NCBI RefSeq assembly: GCF_049856295.1
Contig: NZ_JBNDMZ010000013.1
Location: 65,334-129,333, forward strand
Reading direction: 5' to 3'
Origin: JB111 sp049856295
GTDB lineage: Bacteria > Actinomycetota > Actinomycetes > Actinomycetales > Actinomycetaceae
DNA length: 64,000 bases
A program made the translations under genes and the position numbers. The notes beneath the pieces are model-generated. The model worked only from the letters and a program-made list of their open reading frames with translations, did no database searches and had not been told where the DNA came from. This document shows positions 16,636-25,800 of this stretch, one piece after another; the first letter of the stretch is position 1; every line of letters begins with the position of its first letter.

Positions 16636-18759
16636 ATGTCGGTCGAGCAGGAGCACAGCAGCGGTGGAGGCCACGGGCACGCGCACGCCGGGCATGACGC
16701 GCACGCGGGTCACGGTGACCATGAAGGCCACGGGGGTCACGGCGAGCACGTCGGGCACGGCGGGCACGCGGGTCACGGTGACCACGTGGCCCAGTTCCGG
16801 CGCCTGTTCTGGATCATGCTCGTGCTCGCGATCCCGACGACCGTCCTGGACCCGATGTTCGCGGACCTCGTCGGCTACTCGCTCCCGGACGCGACCTGGC
16901 TGACCTGGGTCGCCCCCGTGCTCGGCACGGTCATGTACGTGTGGGGAGGCCGCCCCTTCCTCACCGGCGGTGTCGACGAGCTGAGGTCGCGCACGCCCGG
17001 CATGATGCTGCTCATCGCCATGGCGATCACGGTCGCCCTCCTCGCCTCGTGGGGTGCGCACCTCGGACTGCTGCGGGGCGAGCTGACGTTCTGGTGGGAG
17101 CTCGCCCTCCTCGTCGTCATCATGCTGCTCGGCCACTGGGTGGAGATGGCCTCGCTCGCGAGCACCTCCTCCGCCCTCGACTCCCTCGCCGCCCTCCTGC
17201 CCGACGAGGCCGAGCGGGTCGAGGGTGACGACGTCGTGCGCGTGTCGCCGGCCGACCTCGTCGTCGGGGACGTCGTCGTCGTGCGCCCCGGGGCCACCGT
17301 GCCCGCCGACGGTCGCATCGTCGACGGCGCCGCCAGCATGGACGAGTCGCTCGTCACGGGCGAGTCGGCCGCCGTCCTGCGAGAGACCGGCGACCAGGTG
17401 GTCGCGGGCACCGTCGCCACCGACTCCGGGCTGCGCGTCGAGGTCACGGCGACCGGCGACGAGACGACGCTCGCCGGTATCCGTTCGCTCGTCGAGCAGG
17501 CGCAGAACTCGACCTCGCGGGCCCAGCGCCTGGCCGACCGCGCCGCGGGATGGCTGTTCTGGTTCGCCCTCGGGGCCGCGGCGCTCACCGCGATCACGTG
17601 GTTCGCGCTCGGCAGGCCGGACGCCGCCGTCGTCCGGGTCATCACCGTCCTCGTCATCGCCTGCCCCCACGCGCTCGGCCTCGCCATCCCGCTCGTCGTC
17701 TCGATCGCCACCGAGCGCGCTGCGCGTGGCGGTGTGCTCGTCACCGACCGGCTCGCGCTCGAGCTGATGCGCACGGTCGACGTCGTCCTGTTCGACAAGA
17801 CGGGCACGCTCACGCGCGGCGAGCCCGCCGTCACCGCGGTCGATCCCGCCGCCGGCCGCTCCGAGGAGGACGTCCTGCGCCTGGCCGCGGCCGCCGAGGC
17901 GGACAGCGAGCACCCGCTGGCACGCGCCATCGTCGGAGCCGCCGCCGAGCGGAGCCTCGACGTCCCGGCGGCCACCGGGTTCACCGCCTCGCCGGCGGTC
18001 GGCGTCAGCGCCGACGTCGACGGCGCACGCGTGTCCGTGGGCGGACCGCACCTGCTCACCGAGCGCGGCGCCGAGCCGATGCCGGTGGCGGAGCACTGGG
18101 GCGCCGACGGCTCGACGGTGCTCCACGTCCTGATCGGCGACGAGGTCGTCGGCGCGCTGCGCCTCGCGGACGACGTCCGACCCGAGTCCCGCGAGGCCGT
18201 CGACGCCCTGCACTCGCTGGGCGTCGAGGTCGCCATGGTCACCGGGGACGCACGGCCCGTCGCCGAGGCGGTCGCCGCCGAGCTGGGGATCGACCGGGTC
18301 TTCGCCGGTGTGCGGCCGGAGGACAAGGAGGCGAAGGTCGCCTCGCTGCAGGGCGAGGGCCGCACGGTGGCGATGGTCGGCGACGGCGTCAACGACGCCC
18401 CCGCGCTCGCGCGGGCCGACGTCGGCATCGCCATCGGTGCCGGGACGGACGTGGCGATCGGCTCGGCCGGGGTGGTCCTCGCGAGCTCCGACCCGCGCTC
18501 GGTGCTCTCCGTCATCGAGCTGTCCCGGGCGAGCTACCGCAAGATGCGGCAGAACCTGTGGTGGGCCGCGGGCTACAACCTCCTCGCGGTGCCGCTGGCG
18601 GCCGGCATCCTCGCGCCGATCGGGTTCGTGCTGCCGATGTCGGTCGGGGCGATCCTCATGTCGCTCTCGACGATCGTCGTGGCGCTCAACGCGCAGACGC
18701 TCCGCCGCCTCGACCTGTCGCCCGAGGCGAGCGCGCGCATCGTGCTCGAGCGCGCGTGA
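16636..18759 (+). CDS. copB: CopB-type copper-transporting P-type ATPase
   Basis: A 707-residue heavy-metal P1B ATPase. The first 50 residues are a Gly/His-rich metal-binding tail (repeated GHG, HAGH) in place of CxxC domains. Then come transmembrane segments, the actuator domain with TGES, the sixth-helix motif CPH (IACPHALGLA), the phosphorylation site DKTGTLTRG, SEHPLA and GDGVNDAPAL. The CPH motif and His-rich tail define the P1B-3/CopB group, which exports Cu(I)/Cu(II) or Ag(I) from the cytoplasm. The CsoR-like operator at 16607-16625 supports copper induction. The ATG at 16636 is the first start that keeps the operator untranslated. Confidence 0.93.
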   Translation: MSVEQEHSSGGGHGHAHAGHDAHAGHGDHEGHGGHGEHVGHGGHAGHGDHVAQFRRLFWIMLVLAIPTTVLDPMFADLVGYSLPDATWLTWVAPVLGTVMYVWGGRPFLTGGVDELRSRTPGMMLLIAMAITVALLASWGAHLGLLRGELTFWWELALLVVIMLLGHWVEMASLASTSSALDSLAALLPDEAERVEGDDVVRVSPADLVVGDVVVVRPGATVPADGRIVDGAASMDESLVTGESAAVLRETGDQVVAGTVATDSGLRVEVTATGDETTLAGIRSLVEQAQNSTSRAQRLADRAAGWLFWFALGAAALTAITWFALGRPDAAVVRVITVLVIACPHALGLAIPLVVSIATERAARGGVLVTDRLALELMRTVDVVLFDKTGTLTRGEPAVTAVDPAAGRSEEDVLRLAAAAEADSEHPLARAIVGAAAERSLDVPAATGFTASPAVGVSADVDGARVSVGGPHLLTERGAEPMPVAEHWGADGSTVLHVLIGDEVVGALRLADDVRPESREAVDALHSLGVEVAMVTGDARPVAEAVAAELGIDRVFAGVRPEDKEAKVASLQGEGRTVAMVGDGVNDAPALARADVGIAIGAGTDVAIGSAGVVLASSDPRSVLSVIELSRASYRKMRQNLWWAAGYNLLAVPLAAGILAPIGFVLPMSVGAILMSLSTIVVALNAQTLRRLDLSPEASARIVLERA

Positions 18760-18841
18760 GGTCCGGGCCCCGGATGTGTCGGATGCGTGGACGAGGGGGA
18801 CGGACGGTGCGGTGGGTGTCGGCCCTCCCCGGCCGAGTGGC

Positions 18842-19447
18842 TCAGCCGTCGACGATCGTCACGAGGCCGTCGAGCCCGCGGTCCGGGTGGTAGGACCACT
18901 GGATCTGCAGGCCGTTCCATTCCGCGGTCTGGCGGCCGTCGAGCGAGGTCGTCTGCCCGATGTGGGTATCGATGCTCGCGGGAATGTCGAGCGCGTCGAG
19001 CACGCACCTGATCGATGCGTAGTCGGCGCCGAAGACGTCCTCGCCGCCACGGTTGTCGAACGTGATCGTCCGGCCGTCGTCGACGGCTGCGAGGCCCTCG
19101 GTCTCGGCCGCCGCGCATTCGGTGGCGGCCGCGCTCATGGCGATCTCGGCGGCCGACGGCCCCGCCGGCGCGTCCGTCGACCCGGCCTCCGCGGAACTTG
19201 TACCGCTCAGGGCGACGACCGCGAGGGTGGCACCCACTCCGAGAGCAAGGCCACCGGCACCCGTGAGGACCGCGGTCCAGGTCGGGACACGCCCGCCCCG
19301 GGTCCGCAGCTGGGGTGCGGACGTGTCATGGGGGCTCCAGGGCAGGGGGCGGTCCGGTTCCCGTAGCGGGTGTCGGTGGGGTGTGGTGGCGCGGAAGCTG
19401 GGGGACGCCGCGCCGCCGGGTCCGACCCTCGCACCCACCACCGACAT
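18842..19447 (-). CDS. Uncharacterised single-pass exported protein
   Basis: A 201-residue protein I do not recognise. Residues 1-53 are basic and Pro/Arg-rich, a hydrophobic segment (LTGAGGLALGVGATLAVVAL) spans roughly 60-80, and the remaining 120 residues are outside, with two or three cysteines (ATECAAAE, IRCVLDAL) able to form a disulfide. The C-terminal part is beta-strand-like (RTITFDNRGG, LQIQWSYHPDRG). It resembles small secreted lipoprotein-like domains of actinobacteria with no assigned role. The ATG at 19447 follows GGGAG; other starts in frame are late. It is convergent with copB. Confidence 0.6.
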   Translation of the reverse strand: MSVVGARVGPGGAASPSFRATTPHRHPLREPDRPLPWSPHDTSAPQLRTRGGRVPTWTAVLTGAGGLALGVGATLAVVALSGTSSAEAGSTDAPAGPSAAEIAMSAAATECAAAETEGLAAVDDGRTITFDNRGGEDVFGADYASIRCVLDALDIPASIDTHIGQTTSLDGRQTAEWNGLQIQWSYHPDRGLDGLVTIVDG

Positions 19448-19506
19448 CGAACCGCTCCCGGCCGATCGTCACGACCTCGACGTGCACCTGCGGGGAGCGT
19501 GAGCCG

Positions 19507-20178
19507 CTAGCTCTCGCCGTCGAAGAGCCCGCCGTCGAGAAGCCAGTGGTGGCGCAGTCGGAGCGCACGCTCGGTGCTGGCCAGGAGTGAGGCCACCACG
19601 AGCGAGAAGTTGAACCAGGCGGGCAGCTGGAACGGGGACGTGAAGGTGCCCAACCGCTCGGCCACCGGCGGGATCTGCGAGATCTCCTGGACCAGCTGGG
19701 GCACCCCGAGCACGAGCGCGACCGCGAGGATCGTCCACGAGACGGCCCCGATGAGGCGGCTCGCTCCCGGGTGGTTGTGCTCGAGCCGCGCGCGGCGCCC
19801 CTCGGCCGAGCGCGGGTCCGGGGAGAGCTGGTACTCCGTCCCGTCGTGGGCGACGAAGTGGCAGCGCCGGAGCCCGTACCCGCTCGTCGCGACCTCGATG
19901 GTCCCGCCGGGCACCGGGAACAGCGCCGGGGGCTTCGACCGCGCGTGCTGCTTCCCCGCTCGGTAGAGCACGGCCCAGACCTCGCCGTTGGAGTCACCGC
20001 CGTGGCGCACGTCGACGGACCAGATGGGTGCCTCGCCGGCGGCGTCCGGGATGCGCGCGTGGAACAGCGAGCGGAAGAACAGCTGCCACCAGCGGAAGCG
20101 CTTGAGCTCGCTGCCGTCGCCGGCCTTGATGCGGCGGGCCGCGCGTCGTCGCTTCCGGTCCGAGGCCACGGCTTCCAC
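19507..20178 (-). CDS. Uncharacterised protein with two C-terminal membrane segments
   Basis: A 223-residue protein of unknown function. The basic N-terminus (SDRKRRRAARRIKAG) is followed by a soluble, beta-rich domain of about 110 residues (WSVDVRHGGDSNGEVWAVLYRAGK, GTIEVATSGYGLRRC) and then two hydrophobic helices near residues 145-165 and 185-205 that would anchor it in the membrane. The GTG at 20178 is chosen because the frame upstream is low complexity. The next gene upstream is the aldo/keto reductase, separated by a strong hairpin, so this is probably its own transcript. Confidence 0.6.
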   Translation of the reverse strand: MEAVASDRKRRRAARRIKAGDGSELKRFRWWQLFFRSLFHARIPDAAGEAPIWSVDVRHGGDSNGEVWAVLYRAGKQHARSKPPALFPVPGGTIEVATSGYGLRRCHFVAHDGTEYQLSPDPRSAEGRRARLEHNHPGASRLIGAVSWTILAVALVLGVPQLVQEISQIPPVAERLGTFTSPFQLPAWFNFSLVVASLLASTERALRLRHHWLLDGGLFDGES

Positions 20179-20242
20179 CGTACGGGGTGCGGGTCCGGGA
20201 CCGCAGATCGCTCCGACCGGCGGCCGTCGGAGACGGCGACGG

Positions 20243-20268
20243 CCCGGACGAGCGGGGGCTCGTCCGGG
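20243..20268 (-). terminator. Hairpin terminator of the aldo/keto reductase gene
   Basis: CCCGGACGAGC and GCTCGTCCGGG form a perfect 11-bp stem with a GGGG loop, about 80 bases beyond the stop of the leftward reductase gene. Confidence 0.65.
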
Positions 20269-20347
20269 GCCGTGCGGCCGGTCGTCGTGCGGAGGCACTG
20301 CCCGGCGGTGGGTGAGGCCGACGCGTGGGCCAGACCCATGGGGTGGG

Positions 20348-21295
20348 TCAGGCCGCCTGGGCGAAGGGCTGCGACGCGGCGTCGAGCCGGGCGATCTCGT
20401 CCTCGGTCAGGGTGAGCGACGGCGCTGCCATGAGGGCCGGCAGCTGCTCGACCTTGCTGGCCGAGGCGATCGGGGCGGTGACGCCCTTGGCGAGCAGCCA
20501 GGCGAGCGCCACGGTCGCGGGCTCGGCGCCGTGCGTCTCGGCGATCTCCACGAGCGCGTCCACGACGCCGAAGGTCGAATCGCCCAGGTACCCGGAGGCG
20601 AAGTCCTTGCGGGCGGCGCCCTCGAGGTCCTCGGCCGTGCGGTACTTGCCCGTCAGCAGGCCCGAGGCGAGCGAGAAGTACGACAGGACGGCGACGTCGA
20701 ACTCCTGCGCGATCGCGCCGTAGCCGTTCTCGACGTCGGCGCGGTGGAGGAGGCTGTACTGCGGCTGGATGGCGACCGGCACGGTCAGCCCCTCGCGCGT
20801 CGCCGTCTCGAAGAACTCGCGCATGCGCTCGGGGGAGTGGTTCGACAGCGCGATGTGCCGGACCTTGCCGGACTCCACGAGCTCGTGCGCGGTGCGGACC
20901 TGGTCGGCGATCGCGACCTTCTCGTCGTCGTAGTGGAAGTAGTAGAGGTCGACGTAGTCGGTCTGCAGGCGGCGCAGCGAGTCGTCCAGGGCAGCCATGA
21001 CGTTCTCGCGGCTCAAGCCCGGGCGGGTCGGCAGGCCGCCGACCTTCGTGGCGACCACGACGTCGGCGCGGTTGCCGCGCGCGGCCATCCAGTCACCGAT
21101 GACCTGCTCGGACACGCCGCCCGTGCCGTCGACCCACACGGAGTACAGGTCCGCGGTGTCGAGGAGGTTGCCGCCGGCGGCGACGAACGCGTCGAGCACG
21201 GCGAAGGAGGCCTCGCGGTCCGAGGTCCAGCCGAACGTGTTGGTGCCGAGCGTGAGCGGGAAGATGTCGAGGTCGGTCCGGGGCAGGACAGGCAT
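20348..21295 (-). CDS. Aldo/keto reductase
   Basis: A 315-residue TIM-barrel NADPH-dependent oxidoreductase of the AKR superfamily (Tas/YajO-like branch). The catalytic tetrad is visible as Asp in LLDTADLYSVW with its Tyr, Lys in VVVATKVGG, and His in LYYFHYDD. The cofactor loop near the C-terminus includes PIASASKVEQLPAL. It likely reduces aldehydes or ketones in the cytoplasm; substrate specificity cannot be read from sequence. The ATG at 21295 has AAAGGTGA upstream. It appears monocistronic. Confidence 0.92.
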   Translation of the reverse strand: MPVLPRTDLDIFPLTLGTNTFGWTSDREASFAVLDAFVAAGGNLLDTADLYSVWVDGTGGVSEQVIGDWMAARGNRADVVVATKVGGLPTRPGLSRENVMAALDDSLRRLQTDYVDLYYFHYDDEKVAIADQVRTAHELVESGKVRHIALSNHSPERMREFFETATREGLTVPVAIQPQYSLLHRADVENGYGAIAQEFDVAVLSYFSLASGLLTGKYRTAEDLEGAARKDFASGYLGDSTFGVVDALVEIAETHGAEPATVALAWLLAKGVTAPIASASKVEQLPALMAAPSLTLTEDEIARLDAASQPFAQAA

Positions 21296-21383
21296 GTGTC
21301 ACCTTTCATCGGGTGCGGTTGCGGTGCTCTGGGCACCGGGAGCAACAACGACGACCTGGGGGCACGCATTCCTGCGGGGTTGC

Positions 21384-21776
21384 TCAGCCCGCGAGGATGA
21401 GCCCGACGCCCGCCCCGATCACGCCGACCACCACTGAGATCCCACCGGCGGCGATGCACCAGCGCATTGCGTTCGGGCGCTGCGGGTCCCGGCCGATGAC
21501 GGACAGGAAGAACCCGAGCGGCATGAGGATCGCGCCGAGCAGCACCCCGCCGGACATCGCCTCCGCCCACGCGGGGACCTCGGCGCCCCGCAGGTAGAGC
21601 CCGACGACGAGGCCGAGGATGACGAGCACGCCGGCGTGCGCGTGGCCGGCCCGGAAGTAGGTGCGCTGGAGCTCGTTGGCCGGCACGTCGCCACCGACGA
21701 CGCGGAGCAGGAAGCTCCCGCCGAACGCGATGGCGACCACGGTCAGCAGGACGATCCCGGCGTTGAGGTCGGTCAT
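21384..21776 (-). CDS. Small four-helix membrane protein
   Basis: A 130-residue protein with four predicted membrane helices (IVLLTVVAIAFGGSFLL, AGVLVILGLVVGLYL, GGVLLGAILMPLGFFLSVI, GGISVVVGVIGAGVGLILAG) and little loop sequence. The conserved-looking FRAGHAHAG between helices one and two hints at a metal or haem-like ligand pair, but I cannot name the family. Its ATG overlaps the stop of the hydrolase gene by 4 bp, so it is the third gene of the TetR operon and probably follows the same inducer. Confidence 0.7.
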   Translation of the reverse strand: MTDLNAGIVLLTVVAIAFGGSFLLRVVGGDVPANELQRTYFRAGHAHAGVLVILGLVVGLYLRGAEVPAWAEAMSGGVLLGAILMPLGFFLSVIGRDPQRPNAMRWCIAAGGISVVVGVIGAGVGLILAG

Positions 21777-22924
21777 GATCGGGCCCTTCGGAGGGGGAGC
21801 GGGAGTGCGTGGTGGCCGAGCGCGCGCCGCACGACGAGCGTCGTGACGAGCGCCGAGACGGCGAGGTGGAGGAGCGGGTGCATGAACCAGCGGGCGTCGG
21901 GGAGCTCCGCGACGCCGAGCAGCCGGGACGGGGCGGCGCCGTGGAGGAGGGCCTCCGGCGCGTCCGCGCCGCCGTCGTCGGGCGTGGGCGCTCCTGCCGC
22001 GAGCCAGGCGGCCGCGAGGTCGAGCGCCTCCGGCGGCAGCTCGTGCCCGACGCCGGGCAGAGAGACCGCAACAAGGTGTCCGTCGAGAGCCGCGCGCGAG
22101 CGTCGGACCGCCTCGGTGACGGGCACGATCCCGTCCTCGGCACCCCACAGGCCGAGCACCGGGACGTCGAGCGCGGCGAGGTCGGGCACCGGGACGGTGT
22201 CCGTGTAGTCGAACCGGTCGCGACCGGAGGCGAGGGCCGTCGCCGGGATGCGCCGGACCCAGTCGGGCGCGCCGTCGATGCGCGCGTCGGCGATCCAGGA
22301 GACCTGCTCGAGCGGGGTGACGGTGGGGGCGACGGCGAGGATCAGCAGATCGACGTCGGTCAGCCGCGCGGCGGCCGGCGCCAGCCACCCGCCCTCCGAG
22401 ACGGACAGGATGCCCACGTGCCCGGCGCCCGTCCGCTCGCGGAGATGATCGACGGCGGCGGCCAGGTCCGCGGTCAGGGCCGGGTAGTCGCGGGTCAGGG
22501 GGGAGGGGCCGGTGTCCCGCTTGTCGTAGGTGAGGGCGGCGATGCCGAGGGCGGCCAGGTGCTCGGCGACCTCCCGCATCCGGTCCCGGTCGGCGGCCCC
22601 GGCGCCCGGCTGGAGGACGAGGGCGACGTCCGCGCCGTCGTCGGGCAGGGCGAGCCAGGCGTCGGCCCCCGTGGGGGCGACGACGTCGGAGGTGACCGTG
22701 AAGCCGCCGGTCGGCGGTGTCGTCAGGCCGAGATCCGCGACCGGCACCGTGTCCGGTGGGTCGAGCACGGGCGCCCGGCTCCATCCCGGTGCCGCGAGCG
22801 AGGACGCGAGCAGGAGGAGCGCGGCGGTCCCGGTGAACGCGAGGACGCCGAGCCCGGCCGCGCGGACCGTGCGCAGGCCGGTGCGCTGGTGCGCGCGGCG
22901 CTCGCGGGGCGGGGCGGTGGTCAC
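21773..22924 (-). CDS. Alpha/beta-hydrolase fold membrane protein
   Basis: A 383-residue protein. A basic N-terminus and one hydrophobic segment (AAGLGVLAFTGTAALLLLASSL) place the catalytic domain outside. The hydrolase core follows: TYDKRDTGPSP, the nucleophile elbow GILSVSEGGWLAP (Ser in SVSEGG), an acid in LGLWGAEDGIVPV, and His in LPGVGHELPPEAL. A C-terminal hydrophobic stretch (PLLHLAVSALVTTLVV) may add a second anchor. The enzyme is a likely esterase or peptidase-like hydrolase of unknown substrate. The GTG at 22924 overlaps the upstream tetR stop. Confidence 0.75.
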   Translation of the reverse strand: MTTAPPRERRAHQRTGLRTVRAAGLGVLAFTGTAALLLLASSLAAPGWSRAPVLDPPDTVPVADLGLTTPPTGGFTVTSDVVAPTGADAWLALPDDGADVALVLQPGAGAADRDRMREVAEHLAALGIAALTYDKRDTGPSPLTRDYPALTADLAAAVDHLRERTGAGHVGILSVSEGGWLAPAAARLTDVDLLILAVAPTVTPLEQVSWIADARIDGAPDWVRRIPATALASGRDRFDYTDTVPVPDLAALDVPVLGLWGAEDGIVPVTEAVRRSRAALDGHLVAVSLPGVGHELPPEALDLAAAWLAAGAPTPDDGGADAPEALLHGAAPSRLLGVAELPDARWFMHPLLHLAVSALVTTLVVRRALGHHALPLPLRRARS

Positions 22925-23511
22925 GTCGGCGACCCGAAGAGCATGCCCGCGGCGCGCCGGGCGAGGTCGGTGACGTCCGGGTCGGGGAGCCGGCCGGAGG
23001 TGAGGTCCGCGCGTTCGAGGTTGCCGGTGAGGGCGAGCGTGGTGAGTCCGTGGACGAGCGACCACCCCGCGACGACGGCGGCGTGCGCGTCCTCGATGCG
23101 GCCGTTCGCGCTCATCGCCTCGACCCCGCCGCGCAGCTCGTCGAAGGCGCGCTCGCTCGCGCGGGTCAGCTCCGGGTCGTCGAGCAGGAGGTCCGGCGTG
23201 AACATCACGGCGAAGTGCGCCGGGTGGGTCGTGCCGTACTCGACGTAGGCGACGCCGACGTCGAGGAAGGCGCCGCCGGACTCGCGGGTGGCGACGAGCG
23301 CGTCGGCCAGGCCGTCGAAGCCCTCGGTGGCGATCGCGGTGAGCAGGCCGTCCCGCGAGCCGAAGTGGTGGCGCGGGGCGGTGTGCGAGACGCCGATCGC
23401 GGCGGCGATCGCGCGCAGGGAGAGGCTCTCGGGCCCGGTGGCGGAGACGACGCGCAGCGCCTCGTCGAGGACGGCGCGGCGCAGGTCGCCGTGGTGGTAG
23501 CTCGCGTGCAT
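22921..23511 (-). CDS. TetR family repressor of the hydrolase operon
   Basis: A 196-residue regulator with helix-turn-helix LSLRAIAAAIGVSHTAPRHHFGSRDGLL (quoted in parts: RAIAAAIGVS, APRHHFGSRDG) and a TetR_C_33-like ligand domain (AYVEYGTTHPAHFAVMF). It is the first gene of an operon with the hydrolase and the four-helix membrane protein, each joined by a 4-bp overlap, so it should be autoregulated and control the other two. An inverted repeat, TTACC-ACC-GGTAA, lies 10 bases upstream of its ATG. Confidence 0.88.
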   Translation of the reverse strand: MHASYHHGDLRRAVLDEALRVVSATGPESLSLRAIAAAIGVSHTAPRHHFGSRDGLLTAIATEGFDGLADALVATRESGGAFLDVGVAYVEYGTTHPAHFAVMFTPDLLLDDPELTRASERAFDELRGGVEAMSANGRIEDAHAAVVAGWSLVHGLTTLALTGNLERADLTSGRLPDPDVTDLARRAAGMLFGSPT

Positions 23512-23520
23512 GCCGGAAAG

Positions 23521-23533
23521 TTACCACCGGTAA
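23521..23533 (-). promoter_or_regulatory. Candidate TetR operator
   Basis: TTACCACCGGTAA, a 5-bp inverted repeat with a 3-base centre, sits between the two tetR genes and 10 bases upstream of the leftward one. It is well placed for autorepression. It lacks similarity to the dyad at 26323-26358, so the two regulators appear to recognise different sites. Confidence 0.5.
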
Positions 23534-23549
23534 GTTGCCGGCGTAAAGA

Positions 23550-24155
23550 TTATTCTCGATCGGGTTCGAGGCCGCGCAGGATCGTCGTGGCGACCTCCGG
23601 CAGCAGGGCGCCGAGATCGGCACCCAGGTCGCGCTGCAACACCGTGGTGGGGATGTCGATGACGTGCTCCACGAGGTCGACGGCCACGTCGAGCGGCATC
23701 CGCCGCACCACGCCGGCGGCCATTCCCTGGTCGAGGATGTCCCGCAGCAGCGCGGTGTCGTCGGTGTCGACCGTGAGGTAGACGGGCGTGCCGTCCGCGT
23801 CCCGGTGCGAGATGGCGATCTCGGCCCCCGCCGCGATCTCGGCCCGGTGTGAGTCGAGGTGGGTGAGGTACGCCTCGACGTAGGCGCGCAACCGCGCCGT
23901 CGGCTCCTCGTCCCGGCCGGCCGCGGCGGCGAGCGCCACCCCGAGATCGCCCCACACGTGCTCGAGGACGTGCAGCAGCAGGGCGTCCCGCGTGCCGAAG
24001 TAGTAGACGACCGCGCTCTTCGCGACGCCGGCGCGGCGCGCGACCTCGGCGAGCGAGGTGCGCGGGTAGCCGACCTCGTTGACGGTGGTGATGGCCGCGG
24101 CGACGATCTGCCGGCGCCGGGCCGCGGCCGTGAAGGAGGTGGGAGAGGCGGTCAC
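23550..24155 (-). CDS. TetR family regulator of the PH-domain operon
   Basis: A 201-residue regulator with a clear N-terminal DNA-binding domain (SLAEVARRAGVAKSAVVYYF) and a C-terminal domain containing THLDSHRAEIAAGAEIA. It starts with GTG at 24155, 4 bases after the stop of the large PH-domain gene, making it the last gene of that operon. The expected operator is the dyad in front of the first gene of the operon at 26323-26358, which would close an autoregulatory loop. What it senses is unknown; given its partners a membrane-related signal is plausible. Confidence 0.88.
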   Translation of the reverse strand: MTASPTSFTAAARRRQIVAAAITTVNEVGYPRTSLAEVARRAGVAKSAVVYYFGTRDALLLHVLEHVWGDLGVALAAAAGRDEEPTARLRAYVEAYLTHLDSHRAEIAAGAEIAISHRDADGTPVYLTVDTDDTALLRDILDQGMAAGVVRRMPLDVAVDLVEHVIDIPTTVLQRDLGADLGALLPEVATTILRGLEPDRE

Positions 24156-24159
24156 GGTG

Positions 24160-25800
24160 TCATCGTGCCCGCTCGGGGACGGTGATCTCGTCGATCAGGC
24201 CGGGTGCGAACGCGGCGGCGAGCCCGACCGACTCGCGTGCGTCGACGTCGAACGCCTCGTACGCGCCCCACCCGCCGGCCGTCATCGCAGAGACGGAGCG
24301 CAGCCCGAGCCGGCGCTGCAGGAGCGAGCTCCGGACGGCGATCGTGCTCACGGCGTCCCGGCGCAGCGCGGTGGTGGTCCGAGCTGCCAGCCCGGAGCGC
24401 ACGACGAGGTGCTCGCCCGCGATCGCGTGCCCGAGCGCGCGGTGGGCGATCACCGCGCCGAGCAGCCCGAGCAGCCAGACCACCAGCGGCGTCCACCCGG
24501 CCCACTCCGGGACCGATCCGGTGAGCAGGGGCGCCGCCAGGACGGCCGCGGTGACGGCGGCGAGCCCGGTCGCCCACACGGCGCGTCGGACCAGTGCGGT
24601 GCGGGGGTGGCGGCGTAGGGGCGCGTCGAACGGTGACGGGTCGCCGAGCACCAGGCCCGCGACCCGGCGGGCCACCCGGACCGGTCCGCGCGGGAGGATC
24701 GCCGTCGGCTCGGAGGGGTCCCACACGCTGAGGCCGGTCGTCACGATCTCGGTGTCCGCCATGCCGATGAGCCGCCCGAGCAGCGGCTCGCTGATCGACA
24801 GCCCCCTCATGCGCGCCTCGTCCCGGTTGACCTCGCGCGTGCTGAGCAGGCCGCGGCGCGTGCGGAGGAAGGTCGTGCCGTCCGCGGAGACGCGGGCGAG
24901 CTCGAAGTACCACCAGGAGACGAGGAAGTTGACGCCCATCCCGACGGCGCCGACCACCGCGCCGCCGGCGAGGACGACGGCGACCCTCCCGAGGGTGTCG
25001 AGCGAGTCCCAGTCCACGACGCGGCCGGAGATCTGCAGGAGGTCGACACCAAACGTCAGCGCGAACCAGTACCCTCCCCAGATGAGTCCAGCCGCCATGG
25101 CGAAGGACCAGATGCTGAACAGGTGGTAGACCGCCCACCAGGCACGGAAGGTCGCGAACACCGTCGCCTGGTCGTCGTCGGGTGACGGGTCGTCGGCGAG
25201 TGCGGACTCGTCGGCGGTCGCCGGCTCCTCCGTGGATGTCAGTTGCTCGGTGGTTGCCGGGGAGTCGACCGCCTGTGGTGCCGGCCTCCCCGGGGTGCGC
25301 AGGAGCTCCTCGCGCAGCTGCTCGGCGTCGGCACGTGCGAGCGCGTCGAGGCGCAGCGCCGACTCGCCCGCGGCCGTCTGCTGCCCGGCGCCGATGGCAA
25401 CGACCCGGAGCCCGCCGAACCGGTGGTGGAGCCTAGCCTCGGTGTCGACGCTGCGGATGCGCTCCCGCCGGATCGTGCGGTGGGAGCGCACGAGCACCCC
25501 CGTGGGGCGCTCGACGTGGGTCGGCGTGATCCGGTAGCGGGTGAACGCCCACCGGACGAGGTCGGCGACCGCGCCGAGGACGCCGAGCACCGCGATGAGC
25601 ACGAACGGCCACAGGGAACCCAGCTCGGGTCGGATGCCGAACGCGAGGGCGATCGGTACGGGGAGCGTGGCCACCAGGCTGCGGGCGAGGTCCACCCAGA
25701 TCACCCGGTAGCTCAGGCGCAGCCATGGTTCGGTCGCGGCTGCGGTCTCCGTGCCGACGGCGTCGGTCTCCACGGTGTCGTCGGCGACGTCTCCGCTCAT
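24160..25800 (-). CDS. Large membrane protein with duplicated bacterial PH domains
   Basis: A 546-residue protein of the bPH2/YdbT type (formerly DUF304). It contains at least two repeats of the pattern: paired membrane helices followed by a PH-like beta domain. The first has YRITPTHVERPTGVLVRSHRTIRRERIRSV, the second VSADGTTFLRTRRGLLSTREVNRDEARMRG, the third VVRSGLAARTTTALRRDAVST (each quoted in part as THVERPTG, FLRTRRGLLS, LRRDAVSTIAV). Between the first two is an acidic, disordered linker (residues about 180-220). Such proteins may sense or bind membrane components. Start at 25800 overlaps the stop of the upstream small PH gene. Confidence 0.85.
   Translation of the reverse strand: MSGDVADDTVETDAVGTETAAATEPWLRLSYRVIWVDLARSLVATLPVPIALAFGIRPELGSLWPFVLIAVLGVLGAVADLVRWAFTRYRITPTHVERPTGVLVRSHRTIRRERIRSVDTEARLHHRFGGLRVVAIGAGQQTAAGESALRLDALARADAEQLREELLRTPGRPAPQAVDSPATTEQLTSTEEPATADESALADDPSPDDDQATVFATFRAWWAVYHLFSIWSFAMAAGLIWGGYWFALTFGVDLLQISGRVVDWDSLDTLGRVAVVLAGGAVVGAVGMGVNFLVSWWYFELARVSADGTTFLRTRRGLLSTREVNRDEARMRGLSISEPLLGRLIGMADTEIVTTGLSVWDPSEPTAILPRGPVRVARRVAGLVLGDPSPFDAPLRRHPRTALVRRAVWATGLAAVTAAVLAAPLLTGSVPEWAGWTPLVVWLLGLLGAVIAHRALGHAIAGEHLVVRSGLAARTTTALRRDAVSTIAVRSSLLQRRLGLRSVSAMTAGGWGAYEAFDVDARESVGLAAAFAPGLIDEITVPERAR

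Noticed and set aside
16636..18759. CopA-type or zinc/cadmium P-type ATPase
   Set aside because: There is no N-terminal CxxC domain, the sixth-helix motif is CPH rather than CPC, and the tail is His-rich, which all point to the CopB group.
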